From assembly GCA_012521455.1 (NCBI GenBank), contig JAAYMJ010000122.1, positions 1 through 6,691 of the forward strand: 6,691 nt of DNA, given 5' to 3'. The stretch's first letter is position 1; each line of letters starts with the position of its first letter. A model generated the notes under the pieces. The model had not been told where the DNA came from. It did not search any database and saw nothing but the letters and a program-made list of their open reading frames with translations. Shown one piece after another: positions 1 through 5,807 of the stretch. Origin of the DNA: Clostridiaceae bacterium (GTDB lineage: Bacteria > Bacillota > Clostridia > UMGS1883 > JAAYMJ01). A program made the translations under genes and the position numbers.

Positions 1-125
1 AACACCTCAAAATTAATTTTATATAAAAAATTATATATCAAATCTCATTTTATATTATTAACCATTTTAAGTCAATGAATTTATTTTAGGCTTTTGCAAA
101 TAATAAAAAAGAGGGGTTTTGTGTC
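1..125. other. A/T-rich intergenic region upstream of the PRC-barrel gene
   Basis: No gene is visible here. The first 70 bases contain no G on the + strand and are mostly A and T. Positions 20-26 and 31-37 can pair as a 7-bp all-A/U stem with an AAAA loop, too weak to call a terminator by itself. Several TATA-like hexamers occur, but none has a convincing -35 at 16-18 bases, so I do not name a promoter. The only clear signal is the ribosome binding site GAGGGG at 111-116 serving the gene at 126. Confidence 0.5.
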
Positions 126-656
126 ATGAAATACTTTAGCGACCTGATTAACACAAAGGTTATTCATATCGCCGATAACAAGACACTCGGAAGGCTTACG
201 GACATTTTGCTGTTTAAAGATACCAACAAAATTTGTGCCATCATTGCTTCAAAGGAAAACTTTGTGTATAAAAACAGGCTGATTTTAAAAGACGATATTT
301 TAGCCATAACAAAGGACAGCATTTATGTGAAAAGCCCCGGAATTAAATATACAAAAGTAATACCCATAAAAGATGATGTAATAAGCTATGTAAACGGGAT
401 TGAAAAGAAAAAGGTTTTGACAAAAAAAGGCGAAGTGCTGGGACTTGTGAGAAACTCAGCCTTTGACTTTGAAGCAGGGGAGTTAGTCGAGTTTGAGATT
501 GGCACAACTTTTACCGACGATCTTTTAAACGGCAGAAAAAGGCTGGTATTAAAGGACACAAATCACCCTGGAAGCCCATTGATTGTTGATGAGGCTGAAA
601 TTTTAGACAAGGAAAAAGGATTAATAAAAATGCTTAAGAAGAGCAAAATAACATAG
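126..656 (+). CDS. PRC-barrel domain protein (YrrD-like)
   Basis: A 176-residue soluble protein with two PRC-barrel-type units. The first spans about residues 1-75 and opens with MKYFSDLINTKVI, followed by G-R-L-T-D-I (22-27) and a strand pattern ending in ICAIIAS (36-42). The second spans about residues 93-160, with KKGEVLGLVRN (100-110) and EFEIG (122-126) echoing the first. PRC-barrels are small beta-barrels found in photosynthetic reaction centre H subunits, RimM and many uncharacterised bacterial proteins, where they usually mediate protein or RNA contacts; no enzymatic residues are expected. Length and two-domain layout resemble Bacillus YrrD, which also lies in the neighbourhood of yrrI and alaS, as here. 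The ATG at 126 sits 9 bases after GAGGGG. There is no signal peptide or membrane segment. The next gene starts 29 bases downstream, so the two are probably cotranscribed. The family call is fairly firm; the cellular role is unknown. Confidence 0.85.
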   Translation: MKYFSDLINTKVIHIADNKTLGRLTDILLFKDTNKICAIIASKENFVYKNRLILKDDILAITKDSIYVKSPGIKYTKVIPIKDDVISYVNGIEKKKVLTKKGEVLGLVRNSAFDFEAGELVEFEIGTTFTDDLLNGRKRLVLKDTNHPGSPLIVDEAEILDKEKGLIKMLKKSKIT

Positions 657-685
657 ACTAAATAAAAAAGAAAGGAAGAATATAT

Positions 686-862
686 ATGAATGCAAAGGCT
701 TTTGCAACGGGAGTTCTCACGGGAATAGTTGCCGCAAGCGCGGTTACCATGATGACTGACCACGACGCGGTAAGAAGCGCAAGAAAACTAAAGAAAAATA
801 CCACAAGGTTTTTCAGAAACATTGGTGCTGCCCTTGACACAATGATAGATATGAGGAAATAA
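686..862 (+). CDS. Small single-pass membrane protein, YtxH-like
   Basis: A 58-residue reading frame starting at ATG 686, preceded by AAAGGAAG (671-678) at good spacing and ending TAA at 862. Residues 5-23 form one hydrophobic, small-residue-rich helix (AFATGVLTGIVAASAVTMM). This is followed by a short acidic/His turn (DHD, 25-27) and a strongly basic amphipathic stretch (RSARKLKKNTTRFFR, 30-44). That layout, a Gly/Ala-rich N-terminal anchor with a charged cytoplasmic tail, is typical of YtxH-like small proteins of Firmicutes, whose function is poorly known. There is no signal-peptidase site I would trust, so it is more likely a membrane-anchored protein than a secreted one. It follows the PRC-barrel gene by 29 bases and is closed by the hairpin at 873-903, so the pair probably forms one short transcript. 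Reality of the gene is supported by its ribosome binding site and position; the family name is tentative. Confidence 0.7.
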   Translation: MNAKAFATGVLTGIVAASAVTMMTDHDAVRSARKLKKNTTRFFRNIGAALDTMIDMRK

Positions 863-872
863 GGCCAGAATA

Positions 873-914
873 TGTGCCGTTTGGTTATACGCCAGACGGC
901 ACAAATTTAATTTT
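873..914 (+). terminator. Probable intrinsic terminator after the small membrane protein gene
   Basis: Positions 873-884 pair with 892-903 to give a 12-bp stem (GTGCCGTTTGG against CCAGACGGCAC with one G-U pair, plus a closing U-A) around a 7-base loop TTATACG. It begins 10 bases after the TAA at 862. The 3' side reads AAATTTAATTTT, a broken rather than continuous U-tract, so termination may be partial. Confidence 0.65.
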
Positions 915-949
915 GCAAAAATTATTACATATTTTTTCCGGAGGGCAAA

Positions 950-1951
950 ATGAGGGGCAAATTAAAATACATTATTCTTATTATCGCGGTGCTTTTTTTA
1001 TTAATTTATTTCAGGTACGCAAGCTTAATTAAAAATATACTGTCCCCGTTTTTTGGCGGGGCGCTGCTTTCTTATATTGCTTTTCCCTTTGTAAGGATGC
1101 TTACCAAAAAAAATGTGCCCAAAAAACTTGCCATTGTATTTTTTTATATAATTATTATTCTTGTGTTTTCCTGCATAATCTGGGTGATTTTGCCCGACGT
1201 GTACGAAAGTTTTATTTCTTTATCTTCCAAAATGCCTGAATATTTAGACAGGATAAATAATTTTATTAACACCCACCTTAATAAGGCAGTGGCGGACAGT
1301 ATAAACAGGTTTTTTTCAGAACTTCCCAAAACTTTGGAAGGGCAGTTCTTTGGGGCGTTCGCTAAACTTGGCGGGGCGGTAAATTCCCTTGTGAATTTGG
1401 TTTTGGCGATTGTTTTGTCCTACTATTTTATATCCGATATTGACAAGATAAAAGAAGGGGTGCTTTCCCTAATCCCTTTAAAATACCATGAGGAGGCAAT
1501 AAAAATTGGGCGGGACATAAATCTGGTGCTTGCAAGGTATATCCGCGGGGAACTTACCGCCGCACTGATACTTGCGTTTTTGGTTTCGCTGTATTTATCT
1601 TTATTGCAAATACCCTATTCCATAATTTTCGGCCTGCTTACGGGGATTGCCGAATTCATTCCCTACCTCGGCCCCTTTTTTTCCTTTTTGCCGATTGTAC
1701 TAATTACCCTACTTACAAGGCCTGAAAAAATCTTGTATGTTGCGGTGGGGTTTTTGGTTTTGCAGCAAATTGAAGGCAATATCATAACCCCGAAAGTGGT
1801 GGGGAAAAGCGTCAACATGCACCCTGCGCTTACAATTTTTGTGGTTACCACCTTTGCAAGGATTTTTGGGATTTTCGGCATTTTAATAGCCGTTCCCACA
1901 TTTAGCATTTTAAGGGTTATCGGAAAAAGGATAATCGCGAAAATTGTTTGA
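950..1951 (+). CDS. AI-2E family transporter (YrrI-like permease)
   Basis: A 333-residue polytopic membrane protein of the AI-2E (formerly PerM/UPF0118) family. Hydrophobic segments are visible at about residues 7-22, 31-48, 60-82, 142-162, 201-220, 223-255 (probably two helices), 261-275 and 293-321. A polar soluble region, about 83-140, separates the first three helices from the rest, as usual for the family. Family signatures are present in order: YIRGEL (197-202), GIAEFIPYLGP (232-242), the QQIEGNIITPKVVGKS stretch (272-287), NMHPALTI (289-296) and GILIAVP (310-316). Members have been linked to autoinducer-2 export and to Na+/Li+-H+ antiport, but the substrate of this one cannot be read from sequence. 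In Bacillus the homologue yrrI also directly precedes alaS. The ATG at 950 follows GGAGGG (940-945). The reading frame ends 71 bases before the alaS start with no terminator between, so read-through into alaS is possible. I found no clear promoter between the hairpin at 873-903 and this start. Confidence 0.92.
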   Translation: MRGKLKYIILIIAVLFLLIYFRYASLIKNILSPFFGGALLSYIAFPFVRMLTKKNVPKKLAIVFFYIIIILVFSCIIWVILPDVYESFISLSSKMPEYLDRINNFINTHLNKAVADSINRFFSELPKTLEGQFFGAFAKLGGAVNSLVNLVLAIVLSYYFISDIDKIKEGVLSLIPLKYHEEAIKIGRDINLVLARYIRGELTAALILAFLVSLYLSLLQIPYSIIFGLLTGIAEFIPYLGPFFSFLPIVLITLLTRPEKILYVAVGFLVLQQIEGNIITPKVVGKSVNMHPALTIFVVTTFARIFGIFGILIAVPTFSILRVIGKRIIAKIV

Positions 1952-1952
1952 C

Positions 1953-1981
1953 TTGACTTTAATTTAACCTAATATTATAAT
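1953..1981 (+). promoter_or_regulatory. Sigma-A-type promoter for alaS
   Basis: TTGACT at 1953-1958 and a perfect TATAAT at 1976-1981 are separated by exactly 17 bases, so this is a near-consensus housekeeping promoter. It begins two bases after the stop codon of the permease gene. A second TTGACT at 1948-1953 overlaps that stop but would give a 22-base spacer. The predicted transcription start is near 1988, leaving a leader of only about 35 bases before the GTG at 2023. That is too short for the T-box leader that often controls synthetase genes in Firmicutes. Confidence 0.85.
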
Positions 1982-2009
1982 GATTTGTATAAATTTACAC
2001 ATATAAATT

Positions 2010-2016
2010 GGGGGAA
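2010..2016 (+). promoter_or_regulatory. Ribosome binding site fixing the alaS start at 2023
   Basis: GGGGGAA at 2010-2016 lies 6 bases before the GTG at 2023. A longer in-frame start, TTG at 2008, would place this purine run inside the coding sequence and has no ribosome binding site of its own. An ATG at 2032 would be 15 bases away, too far. Confidence 0.85.
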
Positions 2017-2022
2017 AAAACA

Positions 2023-4644
2023 GTGAAGTGGATGGGTTTAAACGAGATAAGGGAAGAATATTTGAGCTTTTTTGAAAGCAAAGGGCATTTGAGATTAAAA
2101 AGTTTTTCCCTTATTCCTGAAAACGACAACAGCTTATTATTGATAAATGCGGGGATGGCTCCCTTAAAGCCCTATTTTACGGGAAAGGAAAAGCCGCCAA
2201 GGGAAAGGGTTACCACCTGCCAAAAATGTATCAGGACACCTGATATTGAAAGGGTGGGTAAAACCGCGCGGCACGGCACATTCTTTGAAATGCTTGGAAA
2301 CTTTTCTTTTGGCGACTACTTTAAAAGGGAAGCCATTACATGGGCATGGGAATTTGTGACAAAGAGAATGGAAATGCCCGTTGACCGCCTTTGGGTTTCA
2401 ATTTATCAAGACGACGATGAAGCCTACGACATTTGGGTAAATGAAGTGGGCGTTGCCCCCGACAGGGTTGTCAGGATGGGAAAAGAGGACAACTTCTGGG
2501 AAATCGGAACAGGGCCCTGCGGGCCGTGTTCTGAAATTTACTTTGACCGCGGAAAGGACAAGGGCTGCGGCAAGGAAAGCTGCGGTGTGGGCTGCGACTG
2601 CGACCGCTTTGTTGAGTTTTGGAATTTGGTATTTACCCAGTTTGACAAAGACGAACAAGGAAATTACCACCGCTTATCCAAGCCAAATATTGACACAGGC
2701 ATGGGATTGGAAAGAATTGCAGCCATTATGCAGGGCGTAAACAGCCTCTTTGAAGTGGACACCATCAAAAATATCATGGAAAGCATAAGCAGCCTTGCAG
2801 GAATCAAATACGGGGAAGACCCGAAGAAAGACGTGTCCTTGAGGGTAATAACCGACCATGTGAGAAGCACAACCTTTATGATTTCGGATGGCGTGCTTCC
2901 AACAAACGAAGGAAGGGGATATGTGTTAAGAAGGCTTATAAGAAGGGCGGCCCGGCATGGCAAGTTATTAGGGCTAAACGAACCTTTCTTATATAAAATC
3001 ACGAAGGTGGTAGTAAACGAGTCCAAAGGGGCTTATCCTGAGCTTGCTGAAAACGAGGAATATATCACAAAGGTATTAAAATTAGAAGAAGAAAGATTTG
3101 AAGAGACCATAAATTCAGGGCTTGTCCTACTTCAAAACCTTATTAAAGAAGTAAAAGACAACACCCTAAGCGGGGAAGACGCCTTTAAGCTATATGACAC
3201 TTATGGGTTCCCCATTGATTTGACTGTTGAAATTTGCGATGAGCACGGGATAAAAGTTGATGTTGACGCGTTCAACCAAAAGATGCAGGAACAAAGGGTG
3301 CGGGCCAGGGAAAGCAGGAAGAACTTAAATGACGAAGGCTGGAGGGATGACGCGTACAAGGCGCTTCCGAAAGACAAGGAAACCATCTTTTTAGGTTATA
3401 GCCAGGATGAGTGCGAAGCAAAAATTTTAGGCATTGTAAAAGACGGGGCATCTTCTGATACCCTGCATGACGGGGAAAGCGGGCTTGTGCTTCTTGACCA
3501 GACCGTAATTTACGGCGAATCCGGCGGTCAGGTTTCTGACTTCGGCTGGCTTTCCAATAAAGGGGTATTGGTGGAAGTAACCCACGCCAAGAAACTTTCC
3601 GACGGCAGGATTATAAACAGCGTGTATGTAAAAGAAGGGACATTGAAGGTAAACGACACCGTAAAGGTTACAATTGACACCGCAAAAAGGCGGGCAACCG
3701 AGAGAAACCACAGCGCGACCCACCTTTTGCACAAGGCCCTCCGTGAGGTTTTGGGAAACCATGTGGCCCAAGCGGGGTCCTATGTGGATGAGGGACGCTT
3801 GCGTTTTGACTTTTCACATTTCCAAGGCTTATCCCCTGAAGAAATAAAAAAAGTTGAAGACATGGTAAATGGGGCGGTTTTAGCTTCATTGGAAGTAAAA
3901 GCTTTACAAATGCCCCTTGATGAGGCTAAAAAACTTGGCGCCATGGCACTTTTTGGGGAAAAATACACCGATATTGTAAGGGTAATAAAGATGGGGGATT
4001 TCTCCATTGAGCTTTGCGGTGGTACCCATGTTAAGAACACTTCCCAAATAGGCTTATTTAAGATAATCTCCGAAGGCGGCGTTGCGGCAGGCGTTAGGAG
4101 AATTGAGGCAGTAACAGGGGAAGGGGTTTTAAGATACATTAAAGAGCGGGACGATGTTATCCGCGAATCCCAAATTGCCCTAAAGGCGCAAAACTTTGCG
4201 GACATTCCAAATAAAATAAAGCAATTGCAAAATGAAAACAAGGAACTTTCAAAAGAAGTTACAGCCCTAAAAGGCAAGAGTTCAAAGGCAATAATTGAGG
4301 ATTTGGTTAAGAACGCAAAAGAAATAAACGGAATAAATGTGGTTGCAGCCAAATTTAATGAAATCCCTGTTGACGAATTAAGGCTAATTGGTGATGACAT
4401 AAAATCCAGGTTTAACGCGGCAGTAGTAGCCCTCGCTTCCGTATTTTCCGACAAAGTAACCTTTGTGGTTATGGCAACAAAGGGCGCGGTGGAAAAAGGA
4501 ATCCACTCAGGAAATATCGTCAGGGAAATCGCGAAAGCCGCGGGGGGTTCCGGCGGCGGCAAGCCCGACAGCGCCCAAGCAGGCGGAAAAGACGTGACAA
4601 AAGCCGATGAAGCGTTGAATTTGGTTTATGAATTAATAAAATAA
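2023..4644 (+). CDS. alaS: Alanine--tRNA ligase (AlaS)
   Basis: Cytoplasmic class II synthetase that activates alanine with ATP, loads tRNA-Ala and hydrolyses Ser- or Gly-tRNA-Ala. From the GTG at 2023 it is 873 residues, the normal full length, beginning MKWMGLNEIRE like other AlaS proteins. The catalytic domain (about 1-240) shows HGTFFEMLGNFSFGDYFK (84-101), GTGPCGPCSEI (163-172) and motif 3, GMGLER (226-231). A Cys cluster (C182, C187, C191, C193) sits in a loop before EFWNLVF. The tRNA-binding region follows to about 455, then the beta-barrel with ESGGQ (499-503). The editing site has the HSATH (563-567) and CGGTH (665-669) zinc ligands, almost exactly where E. coli has them. A short coiled coil lies near 725-750 (KQLQNENKELSKEVTALK), and the C-Ala domain ends with the glycine-rich GGSGGGKPDSAQAGG (841-855). 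No frameshift or missing catalytic residue is seen. It has its own promoter, is followed 20 bases later by a HIT gene, and probably shares a transcript with it. Confidence 0.98.
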   Translation: MKWMGLNEIREEYLSFFESKGHLRLKSFSLIPENDNSLLLINAGMAPLKPYFTGKEKPPRERVTTCQKCIRTPDIERVGKTARHGTFFEMLGNFSFGDYFKREAITWAWEFVTKRMEMPVDRLWVSIYQDDDEAYDIWVNEVGVAPDRVVRMGKEDNFWEIGTGPCGPCSEIYFDRGKDKGCGKESCGVGCDCDRFVEFWNLVFTQFDKDEQGNYHRLSKPNIDTGMGLERIAAIMQGVNSLFEVDTIKNIMESISSLAGIKYGEDPKKDVSLRVITDHVRSTTFMISDGVLPTNEGRGYVLRRLIRRAARHGKLLGLNEPFLYKITKVVVNESKGAYPELAENEEYITKVLKLEEERFEETINSGLVLLQNLIKEVKDNTLSGEDAFKLYDTYGFPIDLTVEICDEHGIKVDVDAFNQKMQEQRVRARESRKNLNDEGWRDDAYKALPKDKETIFLGYSQDECEAKILGIVKDGASSDTLHDGESGLVLLDQTVIYGESGGQVSDFGWLSNKGVLVEVTHAKKLSDGRIINSVYVKEGTLKVNDTVKVTIDTAKRRATERNHSATHLLHKALREVLGNHVAQAGSYVDEGRLRFDFSHFQGLSPEEIKKVEDMVNGAVLASLEVKALQMPLDEAKKLGAMALFGEKYTDIVRVIKMGDFSIELCGGTHVKNTSQIGLFKIISEGGVAAGVRRIEAVTGEGVLRYIKERDDVIRESQIALKAQNFADIPNKIKQLQNENKELSKEVTALKGKSSKAIIEDLVKNAKEINGINVVAAKFNEIPVDELRLIGDDIKSRFNAAVVALASVFSDKVTFVVMATKGAVEKGIHSGNIVREIAKAAGGSGGGKPDSAQAGGKDVTKADEALNLVYELIK

Positions 4645-4664
4645 TTAAAGAAAGGAAAATCTTT

Positions 4665-5006
4665 ATGGATTGTATTTTCTGCAAAATCGCGAAAAAGGAA
4701 ATACCCTCTGGCAAAGTCTATGAAGATGACCTAATTTATGCCTTCAATGACATAAATCCACAAGCCCCCGTCCATGTATTAATAATCCCCAAAATGCATA
4801 TTATATCAGCAAACGAAATAAACGATAGCAACAAAGACATAATTGCTCATATATTTAAAGTGATACCCCAATTGGCAAAAGAATTGGGCGTGGCAGAAAG
4901 CGGTTACAGGGTGGTAACCAACTGCGGCGAGGACGGGGGCCAGTCGGTATCGCACTTGCATTTCCACTTATTAGGAAAAAGAAACCTATCCTGGCCGCCG
5001 GGCTGA
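4665..5006 (+). CDS. hinT: HIT family hydrolase, HinT branch
   Basis: A 113-residue histidine-triad protein. The triad HLHFHLLG occupies residues 97-104, with His99 expected to be the nucleophile that takes the AMP group. The earlier conserved segments are also present: CIFCKI (3-8), AFNDINPQAPVHVLIIPK (26-43), NCGEDGGQSV (87-96) and the C-terminal WPPG (110-113) typical of Hint proteins. These enzymes hydrolyse purine nucleoside phosphoramidates and aminoacyl-adenylates, usually as homodimers in the cytoplasm. Cys3 and Cys6 with His37 resemble a metal-binding set seen in some HIT proteins, but this is uncertain. The ATG at 4665 has AAAGGA (4651-4656) at 8 bases. The gene starts 20 bases after alaS with no promoter or terminator between, so it is most likely cotranscribed with alaS. 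The substrate is inferred from family only; assignment to the Hint branch is strong. Confidence 0.94.
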   Translation: MDCIFCKIAKKEIPSGKVYEDDLIYAFNDINPQAPVHVLIIPKMHIISANEINDSNKDIIAHIFKVIPQLAKELGVAESGYRVVTNCGEDGGQSVSHLHFHLLGKRNLSWPPG

Positions 5007-5029
5007 TGTTTGGGTTTTCAAAATTTTTC

Positions 5030-5058
5030 TTGACCTTTACTTCCAAATAAGGTATAAT
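5030..5058 (+). promoter_or_regulatory. Sigma-A-type promoter for rpsU-yqeY
   Basis: TTGACC at 5030-5035 and a perfect TATAAT at 5053-5058 with a 17-base spacer. It begins 23 bases after the HIT stop codon. I see no convincing terminator between the HIT gene and this promoter, so upstream transcripts may also read through. The predicted start near 5065 leaves a leader of about 67 bases before rpsU. Confidence 0.85.
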
Positions 5059-5064
5059 AACCAT

Positions 5065-5131
5065 ATCTAATTCCCACGAATGACTCAATTTTTGAGCTCA
5101 TCGGCACTAAGATGCGGAGGGAGGGGATGTC
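5065..5131 (+). promoter_or_regulatory. rpsU 5' leader with a hairpin and extended Shine-Dalgarno
   Basis: Positions 5081-5088 (TGACTCAA) pair with 5092-5100 (TTGAGCTCA) as an 8-bp stem with one bulged C (5097) and a three-base loop. The ribosome binding region is an unusually long purine run, GGAGGGAGGGG (5116-5126), ending 5 bases before the ATG at 5132. TTCCC at 5071-5075 could pair with GGGAG at 5119-5123 across the hairpin, which would cover the ribosome binding site. The hairpin is visible directly; any regulatory role is inference. Confidence 0.4.
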
Positions 5132-5308
5132 ATGTCAGAAGTTAGAATTAAGGAAAACGAAACACTTGATAGTGCTCTTAAAAGATTTAAGCGTCAATGC
5201 GCAAAAGCAGGCGTTCTTAGCGAAATCAGGAAAAGAGAACACTATGTAAAACCAAGTGTTAAGCGTAAAAAGAAATCCGAAGCTGCAAGAAAAAGAAAAT
5301 ACAGATAA
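5132..5308 (+). CDS. rpsU: 30S ribosomal protein S21
   Basis: A 58-residue, highly basic protein, the usual length for Firmicute S21. It begins [19 protein letters not shown], continues through the conserved [16 protein letters not shown] (23-38) and KPS (40-42), and ends in a Lys/Arg-rich tail (44-58) that contacts rRNA. S21 sits on the small-subunit platform near the anti-Shine-Dalgarno end of 16S rRNA and helps initiation. The ATG at 5132 is chosen for its strong upstream GGAGGGAGGGG; the ATG at 5127 is out of frame. The gene has its own near-consensus promoter and lies 11 bases before yqeY, whose ribosome binding site overlaps the rpsU stop codon, so the two form an operon. This rpsU-yqeY order matches Bacillus. 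Confidence 0.97.
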   Translation: MSEVRIKENETLDSALKRFKRQCAKAGVLSEIRKREHYVKPSVKRKKKSEAARKRKYR

Positions 5309-5319
5309 GGAGGGATATC

Positions 5320-5763
5320 ATGACCCTCAAAGAGCAACTTGCGCAAGACTTAAAAGATGCCATGAAAGAAAAGGACGCTGTGAGGAAAAACACAGTGCAG
5401 TTTATAAGGGCATCCATCTTGCAGGTTGAAAAGGATCAAAAAATTACCCTTTCTGACGAAGGGGTTATTGAAGTTTTGGCAAAAGAGCTCAAAAAGAGAA
5501 AAGATGTCCTTCCCGAATACGAAAAAAGTGGCCGCAATGACTTGATTGAAAATTTAAAGCGAGAAATAGAAATTATCGAAAGTTATTTGCCTAAGCAGCT
5601 GTCGAGAGAGGAATTAGAGGAAATCGTAAAACAAGAAATTCAAAATACCAATGCTACATCAATGAAAGACATTGGAAAAGTCATGCAAGCTGTGCTTCCT
5701 CGGGTGAAGGGAAGGGCAGACGGAAAAGTGGTAAACGAAATAGCAAAAAATCTATTAAGTTAA
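5320..5763 (+). CDS. yqeY: GatB/YqeY domain-containing protein
   Basis: A 147-residue cytoplasmic protein, full length for the YqeY family (about 145-150). It starts MTLKEQLAQDLKDAMKEKD, followed by the VRKNTVQFIRASI helix (21-33) and a long charged helical region with ELKKRKDVLPEYEKSGR (56-72). The conserved ESYLPKQLSREEL (87-99) leads into a tail domain (about 100-147) containing MKDIGKVMQAVLPRVKGRADGK (115-136), which resembles the C-terminal tail of the GatB subunit of Asp/Glu-tRNA amidotransferase. That tail in GatB binds the tRNA elbow, so a tRNA- or ribosome-linked role is a reasonable inference, but YqeY lacks the GatB catalytic part and its function is not firmly known. The ribosome binding site AAGGAGGG (5307-5314) overlaps the rpsU stop, giving likely translational coupling. 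A strong terminator follows 7 bases after the stop. Confidence 0.95.
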   Translation: MTLKEQLAQDLKDAMKEKDAVRKNTVQFIRASILQVEKDQKITLSDEGVIEVLAKELKKRKDVLPEYEKSGRNDLIENLKREIEIIESYLPKQLSREELEEIVKQEIQNTNATSMKDIGKVMQAVLPRVKGRADGKVVNEIAKNLLS

Positions 5764-5770
5764 AAACACT

Positions 5771-5796
5771 AAAGCGGGCGTTTTGCCCGCTTTTTT
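5771..5796 (+). terminator. Intrinsic terminator of the rpsU-yqeY operon
   Basis: GCGGGC (5774-5779) pairs with GCCCGC (5785-5790) around a GTTTT loop, extended by AAA (5771-5773) with TTT (5791-5793), and ends in six T residues (5791-5796). It begins 7 bases after the yqeY stop. This is a textbook rho-independent terminator. It is unusual in that the next gene's ribosome binding site begins on the very next base. Confidence 0.93.
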
Positions 5797-5800
5797 GGAG
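5797..5800 (+). promoter_or_regulatory. Ribosome binding site fixing the acetyltransferase start at 5808
   Basis: GGAG at 5797-5800 follows the terminator T-run directly and lies 7 bases before the ATG at 5808. The longer in-frame TTG at 5802 would be only one base away from it, so the ATG is the better start. Confidence 0.7.
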
Positions 5801-5807
5801 TTTGGGT

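Noticed and set aside
88..707. Identical 12-base copies of AGGCTTTTGCAA at 88-99 and 696-707
   Set aside because: About one 12-base match of this kind is expected by chance in a window of this size, and the second copy is explained by coding sequence of the small membrane protein.
903..949. Promoter for the AI-2E permease gene in the A/T-rich gap
   Set aside because: TTGCAA at 913-918 and the TA-rich bases near 927-936 do not form a -35/-10 pair with acceptable spacing.
2441..2740. A 99-codon + strand frame inside alaS
   Set aside because: It is a frame-shifted shadow of the alaS catalytic domain; the alaS frame there carries the conserved CGPCSEI and GMGLER motifs.
3780..4562. A 260-codon open frame on the minus strand opposite alaS
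   Set aside because: It lies wholly inside the alaS editing and C-Ala coding region, has no matching ribosome binding site or recognisable domain, and is a by-product of alaS codon usage. The other minus-strand frames inside alaS, the permease and the PRC-barrel gene fail for the same reasons.
4990..5029. Possible terminator after the HIT gene, from G/C-rich bases at the end of the gene followed by T-rich sequence
   Set aside because: The G/C-rich bases do not form a clean stem of useful length, and the T-rich run belongs to the rpsU promoter region.
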